A stretch of 64,000 nt of DNA from JBMOUD01 sp049319665 (GCF_049319665.1 NZ_JBMOUD010000003.1:186001-250000); one strand, 5' to 3'. Positions 43,002 to 52,652 are shown, counted from the first letter of the stretch. Notes: generated by a model not told the origin, from the letters alone. Translations and numbers: made by a program.

Positions 43002-43355
43002 ATGGCCGAAGAAACGATTTTCAGTAAAATTATCCGTCGTGAGATCCCATCCGATGTGGTTTATCAGGATGAGTTGGTTACCGCTTTTCGTGATATTTCA
43101 CCTCAGGCACCTACCCATATTTTGATTATCCCGAATAAGTTGATCCCCACCATTAACGATGTCACCACTGAAGATGAAGCAGCGCTGGGACGTATGATTG
43201 TGGTTGCCTCCAAAATTGCGCAGCAAGAAGGTATTGCCGAAGATGGCTATCGTTTGATAGTCAACTGCAACCGCCACGGCGGGCAAGAGGTTTATCATAT
43301 CCACATGCACTTGGTTGGTGGCCATAGCTTAGGCCCAATGCTGGTTCGCTCGTAA
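43002..43355 (+). CDS. hinT: HinT, purine nucleoside phosphoramidase
   Basis: The 117-residue HIT protein is read from ATG 43002 (AAAGGA site); a GTG two codons earlier is possible. The HIT triad is in 'GGQEVYHIHMHLVGG', and 'FSKIIRREIPSDVVYQDELVTAFRDISPQAPTH' is the conserved N-terminal half. It hydrolyses adenosine 5'-phosphoramidates. In E. coli it is followed by ycfL-lpoB-thiK-nagZ, the same order as here. Confidence 0.95.
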   Translation: MAEETIFSKIIRREIPSDVVYQDELVTAFRDISPQAPTHILIIPNKLIPTINDVTTEDEAALGRMIVVASKIAQQEGIAEDGYRLIVNCNRHGGQEVYHIHMHLVGGHSLGPMLVRS

Positions 43356-43367
43356 TATTGTCGTCAT

Positions 43368-43403
43368 AAGCCAACAGACTTATCTTTATCAGTCTGTTGG
43401 CTT
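43368..43403. terminator. Hairpin after hinT
   Basis: 13-bp perfect stem AAGCCAACAGACT/AGTCTGTTGGCTT with a 10-nt loop just after hinT. No T run on the plus strand, so it may stabilise or weakly terminate. Confidence 0.5.
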
Positions 43404-43525
43404 CGCTCGATAGCCGTCTACCTGCGTCTTGAAGTTTATTGGGTATAATGAGGTGTCAGTGACATATCATTGATACTCCATTACTCTTGATCCGTTTAAG
43501 AGATCTGCTTACCGAGGTTCTTGTT

Positions 43526-43894
43526 ATGCGATTTTTGATGGTGCTCTCCGCCTTCTTATTGTTAGCCGGTTGCAGTAATACTCCCGGTATTGCGTTGAAT
43601 AACCAACAAAGTGTCATCATGGAATCGCCAGTGCTGACGGCGGGAATTATCCCTGGTACCCCTTCGATTTCCGAACAAGGGGGACGTAAAAAAGCAACCA
43701 TCAGACTGAGTAATAATCAGCCCAAGCCCATTACTCTGCACTATCGTTTTTATTGGTATGACAAACAGGGATTAGATTTGCTGCCCTATGCAGAGGTACG
43801 GACTACCACAGTTCCCGCTAATTCAGACGTAGATATTGATTCTCTGAATGGCAATCTTGACGCGTATCGAGTGCGTGTTTATCTCTACCTGTAA
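43526..43894 (+). CDS. ycfL: YcfL family lipoprotein
   Basis: The 122-residue protein is read from ATG 43526 (GAGG site), giving a lipoprotein signal MRFLMVLSAFLLLAGC with lipobox LAGC and lipidated Cys16. The mature part has a beta-rich Ig-like character ('TLHYRFYWYDKQGLDLLPYAEVRTTTVPANSDVDI'), the DUF1425 pattern of E. coli YcfL (125 aa). No function is established, but the gene precedes lpoB with 21 bp and may share its peptidoglycan context. Confidence 0.9.
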   Translation: MRFLMVLSAFLLLAGCSNTPGIALNNQQSVIMESPVLTAGIIPGTPSISEQGGRKKATIRLSNNQPKPITLHYRFYWYDKQGLDLLPYAEVRTTTVPANSDVDIDSLNGNLDAYRVRVYLYL

Positions 43895-43915
43895 CTTCCC
43901 GAACGGAGAGGGTTG

Positions 43916-44521
43916 ATGAAAAAGTATTTTGCCGCTGTGGCATTAGCCACATTAGTGTTAGCTGGGTGTGTGACTCATCCAGATGAAAATCAAACACAAC
44001 AGCCACAAACGCAACAACCGCCGGTCACCACGGTCCCAACACCAACTGAAACTGTTACACCGCCGCCGCCGGTTGAAGTGCCTCAGCCACCGAAAATTCT
44101 GACAATTGACTGGAGCGCAGTGGTTCAGCCAATTGTCGCTAAAATGTTACAGGCTGATGGTGTACAAGCAGGTAGCGTACTGCTGTTAGATAATGTCAAA
44201 AACAGCACCAATGGTTCATTGCAAACCAGCAAAATCAGCGCCGCGATGCATGATGCCTTTGGTTCGAATAAAACCTTTAACGTAGTGCCGACTGACCAAT
44301 TGAATTCTGCCAAGCAAATGATGGGACTCTCGCCGGATGACAATCTGGTATCACGTACTAAAGCCATTGCGCTTGCTCGTCAGGTCAGCGCCCAATATGT
44401 GCTTTATAGTGATGTCAGCGGCAATGTCAAAACGCCAACGTTAGATATGCAGCTTATGACCGTGCCAAGCGGTGAGATTGTTTGGTCTGGTAGCGGAGCC
44501 GCTGTTGCCAGCTCAAATTAA
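43916..44521 (+). CDS. lpoB: LpoB, activator of penicillin-binding protein PBP1b
   Basis: The 201-residue outer-membrane lipoprotein starts at ATG 43916 (GGAGAG site). The signal ends in lipobox LAGC (Cys18). A flexible linker rich in Q, P and T (about residues 25-60) lets it span the periplasm, and the globular domain (about 65-201, 'AGSVLLLDNVKNSTNGSLQTSKISAAMHDAFG') contacts PBP1b. It is required for PBP1b function in E. coli. The linker is a little shorter than in E. coli (213 aa total). It overlaps thiK. Confidence 0.94.
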   Translation: MKKYFAAVALATLVLAGCVTHPDENQTQQPQTQQPPVTTVPTPTETVTPPPPVEVPQPPKILTIDWSAVVQPIVAKMLQADGVQAGSVLLLDNVKNSTNGSLQTSKISAAMHDAFGSNKTFNVVPTDQLNSAKQMMGLSPDDNLVSRTKAIALARQVSAQYVLYSDVSGNVKTPTLDMQLMTVPSGEIVWSGSGAAVASSN

Positions 44522-45368
44522 AGCCACGTTATCGGCCTTGTTGCAAAAACACCTTCCGGCGGTTGAACCCGCCGGTTGTCGTTTAAGCACTGTGAGTGGG
44601 TTAACCGGGGAAAGCTGGCGTATTAGCACACCACAGCATGATTTACTGGCGCGGGCTCAATCGCAGGAGAAATCTGATTTAGGCGTTGAGCGCCACCGTG
44701 AAGCGGCAATTTTGCGGCAGCTAGATGCTGAAACACTTGGCCCCTGCGTCGTGTTACAAACGGCTGGTTGGTTATTCGTTGAGTGGCTGGAGGGCAATAC
44801 CGTTAGCGAAGAGCTCTGGCAGTCAGCGCAAGGGCAGGTGGCGCTAGCACAAATGCTCACACGCTTGCACCAATTGCCACCAAGCGGTTATCCGCTGAAT
44901 TTGCGTCAACAGCTGTCCCGCTATTGGCAGCATATTGACCGGCGACGTTTAACTCCGCGCTGGCTGCGATTACACCAGCAATTTATGCGGCGTGCCTTGC
45001 CAACGCCACTGAAATTAGCGCTGGTGCATATGGATATTCATCCTGAAAACCTAGTGAATACCACGCAAGGATTGCGTTTAATTGATTGGGAATATGCGGC
45101 AGATAGCGATATTGCTTTAGAGCTGGCCGCATTATTTCAAGGGAATAACCTATCTGTGCAGCAGCGTCAGCAACTGATCGACGATTATATTCGCTGTGGT
45201 GGATATCAGGACCGTTCACGTCTTGAACAACAGATTACCCATTGGATACCCTGGGTAAATTATCTGATGTTGATGTGGTGTGAAGTCCGTTGGCAGCAAA
45301 CGCAGGAAAGCCGCTATATCGACTGGGGGCAACCGTTGCGCCAAAAATTATTGCGTGAAGTACCATAA
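44505..45368 (+). CDS. thiK: ThiK, thiamine kinase
   Basis: The 287-residue protein is read from TTG 44505, chosen because GGAG lies 6 bases upstream; a GTG at 44472 without a ribosome site would add 11 residues. Either way it starts inside lpoB. It is a choline-kinase/APH-type kinase with catalytic 'LVHMDIHPENLVN' and metal-binding 'LRLIDWEYAADSDIALELAALF', the E. coli ThiK signature. It phosphorylates thiamine for salvage. It lies 38 bp before nagZ. Confidence 0.9.
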   Translation: MPAQIKATLSALLQKHLPAVEPAGCRLSTVSGLTGESWRISTPQHDLLARAQSQEKSDLGVERHREAAILRQLDAETLGPCVVLQTAGWLFVEWLEGNTVSEELWQSAQGQVALAQMLTRLHQLPPSGYPLNLRQQLSRYWQHIDRRRLTPRWLRLHQQFMRRALPTPLKLALVHMDIHPENLVNTTQGLRLIDWEYAADSDIALELAALFQGNNLSVQQRQQLIDDYIRCGGYQDRSRLEQQITHWIPWVNYLMLMWCEVRWQQTQESRYIDWGQPLRQKLLREVP

Positions 45369-45406
45369 GAAAATTTTTATCAGTATTAATCATGGGAGTA
45401 GGCGTT

Positions 45407-46447
45407 GTGGGTCCAGTAATGTTAGATGTTGCCAGCTATGAGCTGGATGCAGAAGAGCGTGAAATTTTGCAACACCCGCTGGTGGGCGGTTTGATTCTCT
45501 TCACCCGTAACTACCATGATGTTGAGCAATTGCATGAGCTTATCCGCCAAATTCGTGCAGCATCTCGTCATCGTCTGGTACTGGCCGTCGATCAAGAAGG
45601 GGGCCGGGTCCAGCGTTTTCGCGATGGTTTTACCTTGTTGCCTGCAGCACAATCCTTTGCTGCATTAAATCAGGCGCCGGAAGCGGGACGTTTGGCACAA
45701 GAGGCCGGCTGGCTAATGGCAGCGGAAATGATTGCCATGGATATTGATATCAGCTTTGCCCCAGTGCTGGATATTGGCCACGTTAGTGCGGCGATTGGCG
45801 AACGTTCATTCCACGCTGAGCCTGCTCAAGCGCTGGCGATGGCCGAGCAATTTATCTTAGGGATGCACTCAGCAGGGATGAAAGTGACCGGCAAACATTT
45901 CCCTGGGCACGGTGCGGTGAGTGCAGACTCGCATAAAGAAACACCGCGTGATAACCGTCCTGAATCGGTGATCCGCGAACATGATATGCAAATTTTCCGC
46001 ACGCTGATTGAGCGCCAATTGTTGGACGCGGTTATGCCTGCCCATGTGATTTACACCGAGGTTGATGCTCGTCCGGCTAGTGGGTCCCCGCACTGGCTTA
46101 AGCAAGTATTACGAAAAGAACTGGGCTTTGGCGGGATTATCTTCTCTGACGACCTGTCGATGGAAGGTGCAGCCATTATGGGCAGCTACGCCGAGCGAGG
46201 TCAGGCATCATTAGATGCGGGCTGCGATATGATTCTGGTATGCAATAACCGCCAAGGGGCGGTAAGCGTATTAGATAATTTATCTCCGGTTAACGCCGAG
46301 CAGGTCGCGAGTCTGTATCACAAAGGTGAGTTTTACGGTAAATCGAGCCGTCAGGCGCTGTTATCTTCTGAGCGTTGGCAGCGAGCCAATTGCGAACTTA
46401 CCGCATTGAACGATCGCTGGCAGGAGCATAAGTTACTGGCTCGCTAA
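45407..46447 (+). CDS. nagZ: NagZ, beta-N-acetylhexosaminidase
   Basis: The 346-residue GH3 enzyme (E. coli 341) is read from GTG 45407, giving (M)GPVMLDVASYELDAEEREIL as in E. coli, with GGGAG upstream; an ATG at 45392 is an alternative. 'KHFPGHGAVSADSHKETP' holds the catalytic-loop Asp/His pair and 'IIFSDDLSMEGAAIMGSY' the nucleophile Asp. It cleaves GlcNAc from muropeptides in the cytosol for cell-wall recycling and generates inducers of AmpC in species that have AmpR. Confidence 0.95.
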   Translation: MGPVMLDVASYELDAEEREILQHPLVGGLILFTRNYHDVEQLHELIRQIRAASRHRLVLAVDQEGGRVQRFRDGFTLLPAAQSFAALNQAPEAGRLAQEAGWLMAAEMIAMDIDISFAPVLDIGHVSAAIGERSFHAEPAQALAMAEQFILGMHSAGMKVTGKHFPGHGAVSADSHKETPRDNRPESVIREHDMQIFRTLIERQLLDAVMPAHVIYTEVDARPASGSPHWLKQVLRKELGFGGIIFSDDLSMEGAAIMGSYAERGQASLDAGCDMILVCNNRQGAVSVLDNLSPVNAEQVASLYHKGEFYGKSSRQALLSSERWQRANCELTALNDRWQEHKLLAR

Positions 46448-46485
46448 GCAATACGGCCCGTACCATCTGTTAAAGCAAATATAAC

Positions 46486-46522
46486 AATGGCATAACATGT
46501 CTTGGCGTGTGTGCCATTTTTT
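46486..46522 (+). terminator. Terminator of nagZ
   Basis: AATGGCA ... TGCCATT outer stem with an inner ACATG/TGTGT pairing, then six T. It ends the hinT-to-nagZ series. Confidence 0.7.
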
Positions 46523-46652
46523 ATTCGCCTCCTTTTATATTTCCCCTCCCTTTTTACCTTATTGTTGACCGTTTTTTTTATCGTAAAAACAGCTAACTCG
46601 CTGAATAAAAACAAGCAAAAATATCTCGACTCATAAAATTCCTTTAAATGAT

Positions 46653-46666
46653 TTGATGCACATCAA
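46653..46666 (+). promoter_or_regulatory. FNR box upstream of ndh
   Basis: TTGATGCACATCAA is a perfect TTGAT-N4-ATCAA site, about 135 bp before the ndh start in a 350-bp gap that shows no gene. ndh is repressed by FNR under anaerobiosis in E. coli. A second site was not found. Confidence 0.85.
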
Positions 46667-46801
46667 ATTAGGTATAAAAAGTTGATAACCTCATGGTATT
46701 CTCACCTCAGATGACGATTTAACTTAAGCCAACCCTATGTAATCTAAGGATAATAATTTCACTCTTAGATAACAATTGGTTCACATTCTGAGGTATGTAT
46801 T

Positions 46802-48106
46802 TTGAAAGATGTTATGCAGAAGATCGTAATTATTGGCGGGGGTGCCGGCGGATTAGAACTTGCCACCAGTCTGGGGCATAAATTAGGACGCAGCAAAAAA
46901 GCCGAGATTATCTTAGTCGATCGTAACCATAGCCATTTATGGAAACCGCTGTTGCACGAAGTGGCGACCGGCAGCATGGATGATGGTGTTGATGCATTGA
47001 GCTACCTGGCCCATGCTCGCAATCATGGTTTCACTTTCCAAATCGGTTCACTGACCAACATCAATCGTGAAGGTAAGACGATTCAACTGGCCGCTATCCG
47101 TGACGTAAATGGCGATGTATTGGTGCCAGAGCGTGATATCGCCTATGACCAATTGGTGATGGCGTTGGGCAGTACTTCTAACGATTTCGGTACGCCGGGC
47201 GTTAAAGAGAACTGCATCTTCCTTGATAACCCGCAGCAGGCGCATCGTTTCCATAACGAAATGCTTAATCTATTCCTGAAATTCTCCACCAGCGGTGAGC
47301 AGAAAGATAAGGTTAACATCGCTATCGTTGGCGGTGGTGCGACCGGTGTGGAACTCTCCGCTGAATTGCACAATGCAGTCAAAGAACTGCACAGCTATGG
47401 TTATAAAGGGTTAGACAATCAGGCATTAAACGTCACCTTGGTCGAAGCCGGTGAACGCATCTTGCCAGCGTTGCCAGAGCGTATTTCTGCGGCAGCACAC
47501 CAAGAGCTGATTAAAATTGGCGTGCGCGTATTGACCAAAACCATGGTGACCAGCGCTGAGAAGGGCGGGTTGCACACCAAAGACGGCGAGTTTATTCAAG
47601 CCGATTTAATGGTGTGGGCTGCTGGTATTAAAGCGCCTGATTTTATGAAAGATATTGCAGGTCTTGAAACTAACCGTATTAACCAGTTAGTCGTTGAGCC
47701 AACGCTACAAACGACGCGTGATGAAAATATCTATGCGATTGGTGACTGTGCATCTTGTCCATTGCCAAACGGCGGTTTTGTGCCACCGCGAGCGCAGTCT
47801 GCTCACCAGATGGCATCCCGTTGCTTTGCTAATATTATGGCGCAACGTAAAGGCCAAAGTTTGAAGCCTTACGTTTATAGCGATCACGGTTCATTGGTTT
47901 CATTATCACGCTTTAGTACCGTAGGTAGCCTGATGGGTAACTTGATGCGTGGCTCTATGATGGTTGAAGGTCGTATTGCACGTTTTGTGTATATCTCTCT
48001 ATACCGTATGCACCAAGTGGCGCTGCACGGTTATATCAAGACCGGCTTGATGATGCTTGTCGGTAGAATCAACCGCGTGATTCGCCCACATCTGAAACTG
48101 CACTAA
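46802..48106 (+). CDS. ndh: Ndh, NADH dehydrogenase II
   Basis: The 434-residue protein is the E. coli length and starts, as in E. coli, with TTG (46802), with GAGG 8 bases upstream. It has two Rossmann motifs: 'KIVIIGGGAGGLELATSLGHKLG' (FAD) and 'NIAIVGGGATGVELSAELH' (NADH). 'AIGDCASCP' is the C-terminal FAD contact, and the last ~40 residues contain the amphipathic membrane-binding part ('MMLVGRINRVIRPHLKLH'). It passes electrons from NADH to quinone without pumping protons. FNR control is supported by its upstream box. Confidence 0.97.
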   Translation: MKDVMQKIVIIGGGAGGLELATSLGHKLGRSKKAEIILVDRNHSHLWKPLLHEVATGSMDDGVDALSYLAHARNHGFTFQIGSLTNINREGKTIQLAAIRDVNGDVLVPERDIAYDQLVMALGSTSNDFGTPGVKENCIFLDNPQQAHRFHNEMLNLFLKFSTSGEQKDKVNIAIVGGGATGVELSAELHNAVKELHSYGYKGLDNQALNVTLVEAGERILPALPERISAAAHQELIKIGVRVLTKTMVTSAEKGGLHTKDGEFIQADLMVWAAGIKAPDFMKDIAGLETNRINQLVVEPTLQTTRDENIYAIGDCASCPLPNGGFVPPRAQSAHQMASRCFANIMAQRKGQSLKPYVYSDHGSLVSLSRFSTVGSLMGNLMRGSMMVEGRIARFVYISLYRMHQVALHGYIKTGLMMLVGRINRVIRPHLKLH

Positions 48107-48538
48107 TATCTACGATTCAGCCTTCAGTTTATTAGCTGAAGGCTGAATCGATTCTTATCCGCTGATCTTTTGCCGCCCATCGTTTATAAAGCTCTTTTTA
48201 CCTCTTCCTTTACCCCGCTAAGATTGTTCCCAAATACCGCAAATTCCAGCTGTAAGCCGCCATTTTGGCTATACGTCTTATTGTTCAGACATAACAGATT
48301 GTGCAAACTTTCCGTGTTCATAAAAGCCTTTCTATGTCCGAAAAGCGCGACAAATAGCACGCTGATAGTACAGAGAGTGGCAATACACAGAGTAGATAAA
48401 AACAAAGCGTAGTCAGTTGTTCGGGCGATTCACGCACGCCATTTATTATTCGGTTCTACCCGTCGTATTGCGCCCCAGAATGTGGGCGGAGGACGAATGA
48501 AGCAAAATGCGTGGTAACAATTTCAGGAGGTTTTCCCT
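48107..48538. other. Intergenic region ndh-ycfJ
   Basis: About 430 bp. It begins with the ndh terminator hairpin and ends with the AGGAGG ribosome site of ycfJ. Between them lie open frames of 73-80 codons on both strands that I do not accept as genes. No RNA gene was recognised. Confidence 0.4.
48114..48149. terminator. Terminator hairpin after ndh
   Basis: 14-bp perfect stem GATTCAGCCTTCAG/CTGAAGGCTGAATC with an 8-nt loop, 8 bp after ndh. The following tail is only weakly T-rich. Confidence 0.7.
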
Positions 48539-49075
48539 GTGAACAAATCAATGTTAGCGGGTGTGGGTATTGGTGTCGCTGCTGCTTTAGGTATTGCGGC
48601 AGTGGCGAGCATGAATGTGTTTTCATCAGGCCCACATTACGCGCAGGTTCTGAGTGCGACGCCAATTAAAGAAACAGTAAAAACACCGCGTCAGGAATGT
48701 CGGAATGTCACTGTCACCCATCGCCGCCCAGTGCAAGACGAACATCAGATCGCCGGTTCCTTATTAGGTGCTGTTGCTGGTGGAGTATTAGGACACCAGT
48801 TTGGTGGTGGGCATGGACGTGATGTTGCCACTATCGCCGGGGCATTGGGCGGTGGTTACGCCGGTAACCGCGTGCAGAGCGGTATGCAGAATAATGATAC
48901 ATACACCACGCAATCAGAGCGTTGCAGTACGGTTTATGACAAATCAGAAAAAATGCTTGGCTATGATGTGACCTATAAAATAGGCGATCAGCAGGGTAAA
49001 GTACGAATGGACCATGATCCAGGTACACAGATCCCTCTGAACAAAAGCGGCCAACTGGAGTTAACCCAAAGCTAA
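48539..49075 (+). CDS. ycfJ: YcfJ, glycine-zipper membrane protein
   Basis: The 178-residue protein (E. coli 179) has a GTG start at 48539 with a perfect AGGAGG 8 bases upstream. There is an N-terminal hydrophobic segment (MLAGVGIGVAAALGIAAVAS), then a 2TM glycine zipper: 'AGSLLGAVAGGVLGHQFGGGHGRDVATIAGALGGGYAGNRV'. Paired Cys residues (CRNVT and CSTVYD) could form a disulfide in the periplasm. The exact role is unknown; it is reported as an envelope-stress gene in enterics. It is convergent with mfd. Confidence 0.9.
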   Translation: MNKSMLAGVGIGVAAALGIAAVASMNVFSSGPHYAQVLSATPIKETVKTPRQECRNVTVTHRRPVQDEHQIAGSLLGAVAGGVLGHQFGGGHGRDVATIAGALGGGYAGNRVQSGMQNNDTYTTQSERCSTVYDKSEKMLGYDVTYKIGDQQGKVRMDHDPGTQIPLNKSGQLELTQS

Positions 49076-49096
49076 TCACGCATTAGGTGAGCCGAT

Positions 49097-49136
49097 AAAA
49101 AAGCCTGAGAACAGTTTTTCTGTCTCAGGCTTTTTT
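49097..49136. terminator. Bidirectional terminator between ycfJ and mfd
   Basis: AAAAAAGCCTGAGA/TCTCAGGCTTTTTT stem flanked by A and T runs; it serves both convergent genes. Confidence 0.9.
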
Positions 49137-49181
49137 GTTTCATCGCGATATTGTCTGATATATCGAGAAACGTATCGCTTT

Positions 49182-52100
49182 TTAGCTGACGGCCGACACT
49201 TGATGTTCGGCAAAAGCCACCAGTAGGTCGCTGATGAATTTCAGTCGTTTTGGCCGGTCGGTAAGTTCAAGTGTGAATTTAAGCTTACTCGGCCCGTCGA
49301 GGCGATAAACCTGCGGCTGTTTTTGCAATAAACCAATCAAATAACCGGGATCAACCAGGTTTTTGTCGCTAAATTCAATAAAGCCACCGCGTTCGTTACC
49401 TTCAATACGTTTAATGCCCAGTTCGCGAGCCTGCAAGCGCAAAACAGCGATATGCAGCAGGTTTCTTGCGCCGTCTGGCAGGCTACCGAAGCGGTCAATC
49501 AGCTCAACGCGTAGCTCATCAACTTCTGACTCATTGCGGGCGCTGGCAATACGCTTATACAAAGACAAGCGGGTATTCACGTCAGGAATGTAATCTTCAG
49601 TCAGCAGCGCCGGCATGCGCATTTCTACTTCTGTTTGGCTATTGGTCAAATCCTCAAGCGAAGGTTCGCGCCCCTCTTTCAATGCTTCTACCGCGTTTTC
49701 CAGCAGTTCCATATATAAAGAGAAGCCGATTGTTGTCATCTGTCCACTTTGGTCTTCGCCCAGTAACTCGCCCGCACCACGGATTTCCAAATCGTGCGTT
49801 GCCAACGCAAAACCTGCGCCTAAATCTTCCAGCGAGGCAATGGCTTCCAGTCGTTTATGCGCGTCGGTCGACATGGCTTTCGGATTTGGTGTTAACAAGT
49901 AAGCATAGGCTTGATGGTGCGAACGACCTACACGTCCACGCAGCTGATGCAACTGTGCTAAACCGAAGTGATCGGCCCGCTCAATGATAATGGTATTGGC
50001 ACTGGGAATATCGATACCTGTTTCGATGATAGTGGTGCAAATCAGCACGTTAAAACGCTGATGATGGAAATCATTCATCACTCGTTCCAGGTCGCGCTCA
50101 CGCATCTGGCCGTGCCCAATGGCGATGCGGGCCTCTGGCACCAGCTCTGCCAGCCGCTGTGCGGCTTTCTCGATATTGGCAACATCATTGTAGAGGTAAT
50201 AGACCTGGCCGCCGCGCAGCACCTCACGCAGAATGGCTTCACGAATCACTAAATCATCGTATTCGCGTACGAAGGTTTTGACTGCTAAACGTCGCGCCGG
50301 TGGTGTAGCAATAATCGACAAATCACGCATGCCGCTCATTGCCATATTCAAGGTCCGTGGAATAGGCGTGGCGGTAAGCGTCAGGATATCAACATCGGTA
50401 CGCATTGCCTTAATACGTTCTTTATGGCGTACGCCGAAACGGTGCTCTTCATCAACAATCAGCAGACCCAAATCCTTCCAGCGCAGATCGCTTTGTAGCA
50501 GCTTATGCGTGCCGATAATAATATCGACTTTCCCTTCGATAGCTTCTTCCAGCACGGCTTGCTGCTCTTTAGCGCTGCGGAAACGGGACATCATTTCGAT
50601 GCGGATTGGCCAGTTGGCAAAACGATCGCGGAAATTATCAAAGTGCTGCTGTGCCAGCAGGGTAGTGGGAACTAACACTGCCACTTGTTTATTATTCGAT
50701 ACCGCCAGGAAAGCGGCTCGCATTGCCACTTCTGTTTTACCAAAGCCTACGTCGCCACACACCAGACGATCCATCGCCAGCGGCTGGGTCATATCAGTTA
50801 ATACAGCGTTAATCGCCTGCGCCTGATCGGCAGTAGTCTCGAAGGGGAAGGTCTGACAGAACAGCTGGTATTGTTCACGGTCGTGTTTGAAGGCGAAGCC
50901 TTTTTTAGCCTCGCGCTGAGCATAGACATCCAGCAGCTCAGCCGCTACATCCCGCACCTTCTCGGCCGCTTTTTGTCGCGCCTTTGACCAAGCTTCGCCA
51001 CCTAATTTATGCAGCGGTGCGCTTTCATCGGCACCGCCTGCGTAGCGGCTAATCAAATGCAGTGAAGAAACTGGAACGTAGAGCTTATCTTCACCGGCGT
51101 AAGTCAGAATCAGATATTCTGCGGTCACTCCGCCGGTTTCTAACGTCATTAATCCTTGATAACGACCGACCCCGTGTTCCATATGAACAACCGGTTGGCC
51201 GGGACTCAGTTCTGCAAGATTACGAATTAACGTATCGGTGTTGATAGTGCGGCGGCTATCCTGTCGGCGGCGCGTCACACGCTCGCCCAGCATGTCGCTT
51301 TCACAGACTAATGCCAGCTCTATCTGGTTATCAGCGAAAGGATGTCCGAGGAAGCCGCGTTCACACGCGCCAATCATGATATATCGACCAGGGGTTACCG
51401 CTTGCTCAATGCGCGTAATGAGTGTTGGTTTGAGTTTGATTCTCGCCAGCAAGTCTTGCAGCGTCTCTCTGCGTCCTTCGCTCTCGACGGAGAACAGGAT
51501 GCTACCGGTAAAGCTTTCGCTAAAGCGGCGCAGGTTATCCATTGGTGCCTTGTTTTGCGGTTGTACTGACAAATCAGGCAGCGTTTGATAACCCAGATTG
51601 GTATTCGCGGCTTTCTGCGCTAACTCTTCAGTTTTTAACTGAATACGCGGCCATTTTTTTAACTCGCTAAACAAACTATCGACGCGTAACCATAGCTCTT
51701 CAGGCTCGAGCAGCGGGCGCATAGGATCAATACGGCGATTTTCATAACGCTGATTAACGTCAAGCCAGAAACGATCGGCAGCGGCTTCTAACTCACCGGT
51801 ATTCACCAATAAGGTATTTTTCGGCAGATAGCTGAACAGTGACGTCAGCGGATCGCTAAAGAACAGCGGCTGCCAATATTCGATCCCGGCGGGGAAGGTG
51901 CCTTTAGTCACCTGTTGATAAACGTGCTCGGCATCGCGGCGCACCTCGAATTTTTCGCGCCATTGGCTGCGGAATAACTCGATAGCATTTTTATCGGTGG
52001 GGAACTCATGCGCTGGCAGCAAATTAATAGAATCGACTTCGCTGAGTGTGCGTTGAGTATCCACGTCGAAGATACGCAGGCTATCTATCTCATCATCAAA

Positions 52101-52652
52101 GAAATCAATACGATAAGGTTCATCGCTGCCCATCGGGTAAAGATCCAACAGCGCACCACGGGTGGCAAACTCACCGTGCTCCATCACTTGATCGACGCTG
52201 CGATAGCCAGCCTGTTCTAACTGAGAACGTAATTTATCGCGTGAGAGCTGTTGGCCCTTTTTCATCACTAAAGCGTGACCATGCAAGAACTGATGCGGAC
52301 AGACGCGCTGCATCAGCGTATTGACCGGCAGAATAATAATGCCGCGTTCCATGGTCGGTAATTGATACAAACTGGAGAGGCGGGCAGACACAATTTCTTG
52401 ATGTGGCGAGAAACTGTCGTAAGGCAGCGTTTCCCAATCGGAAAGGCTGATCACTTTATGCTCGGTAAACTGCTGGATCTCATCACGTAAGCGCAGCGCA
52501 TTTTGCATATCGGGCGTGATAAGCATGATGGGGCCGGAGTGACGTTCACTAATCTCGGCGCATTCTAATGCACAGGCGGAGCCAGTAAGTTGGCCTAACT
52601 GACGAGTATCGCCCGGGCGCTCGGGCAGCGAATAACGTGTGTTTTGAGGCAT
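49182..52652 (-). CDS. mfd: Mfd, transcription-repair coupling factor
   Basis: The 1156-residue protein (E. coli 1148) is read from ATG 52652 (MPQNTRYSLP...). The N-terminal UvrB-like module lacks helicase motifs ('LADWETLPYDSFSPHQ' type block); the RNA-polymerase-interacting domain follows at about residues 470-540 ('QPVVHMEHGVGRYQG'). The RecG-like translocase has Walker A 'CGDVGFGKTEVAMRAAFLA', DEEH box 'LLIVDEEHRFGVRHKERIK' and 'TLTATPIPRTLNMAMSGMRDLS'. The C-terminal TRCF autoinhibitory domain ends the protein. It removes stalled RNA polymerase and recruits UvrA. Confidence 0.97.
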   Translation of the reverse strand: MPQNTRYSLPERPGDTRQLGQLTGSACALECAEISERHSGPIMLITPDMQNALRLRDEIQQFTEHKVISLSDWETLPYDSFSPHQEIVSARLSSLYQLPTMERGIIILPVNTLMQRVCPHQFLHGHALVMKKGQQLSRDKLRSQLEQAGYRSVDQVMEHGEFATRGALLDLYPMGSDEPYRIDFFDDEIDSLRIFDVDTQRTLSEVDSINLLPAHEFPTDKNAIELFRSQWREKFEVRRDAEHVYQQVTKGTFPAGIEYWQPLFFSDPLTSLFSYLPKNTLLVNTGELEAAADRFWLDVNQRYENRRIDPMRPLLEPEELWLRVDSLFSELKKWPRIQLKTEELAQKAANTNLGYQTLPDLSVQPQNKAPMDNLRRFSESFTGSILFSVESEGRRETLQDLLARIKLKPTLITRIEQAVTPGRYIMIGACERGFLGHPFADNQIELALVCESDMLGERVTRRRQDSRRTINTDTLIRNLAELSPGQPVVHMEHGVGRYQGLMTLETGGVTAEYLILTYAGEDKLYVPVSSLHLISRYAGGADESAPLHKLGGEAWSKARQKAAEKVRDVAAELLDVYAQREAKKGFAFKHDREQYQLFCQTFPFETTADQAQAINAVLTDMTQPLAMDRLVCGDVGFGKTEVAMRAAFLAVSNNKQVAVLVPTTLLAQQHFDNFRDRFANWPIRIEMMSRFRSAKEQQAVLEEAIEGKVDIIIGTHKLLQSDLRWKDLGLLIVDEEHRFGVRHKERIKAMRTDVDILTLTATPIPRTLNMAMSGMRDLSIIATPPARRLAVKTFVREYDDLVIREAILREVLRGGQVYYLYNDVANIEKAAQRLAELVPEARIAIGHGQMRERDLERVMNDFHHQRFNVLICTTIIETGIDIPSANTIIIERADHFGLAQLHQLRGRVGRSHHQAYAYLLTPNPKAMSTDAHKRLEAIASLEDLGAGFALATHDLEIRGAGELLGEDQSGQMTTIGFSLYMELLENAVEALKEGREPSLEDLTNSQTEVEMRMPALLTEDYIPDVNTRLSLYKRIASARNESEVDELRVELIDRFGSLPDGARNLLHIAVLRLQARELGIKRIEGNERGGFIEFSDKNLVDPGYLIGLLQKQPQVYRLDGPSKLKFTLELTDRPKRLKFISDLLVAFAEHQVSAVS

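Noticed and set aside
44000..44100. Q/P/T-rich tract in lpoB considered as a frameshift or repeat insertion
   Set aside because: A disordered linker at this place is normal for LpoB, and the frame is intact.
48184..48405. 73-codon minus-strand frame with a hydrophobic N-terminus between ndh and ycfJ, and an 80-codon frame on the other strand
   Set aside because: The minus frame opens with TTG and no ribosome site; an internal ATG at 48321 has GAAAGG but leaves 45 unrecognised residues. Without conservation data it is not distinguishable from chance.
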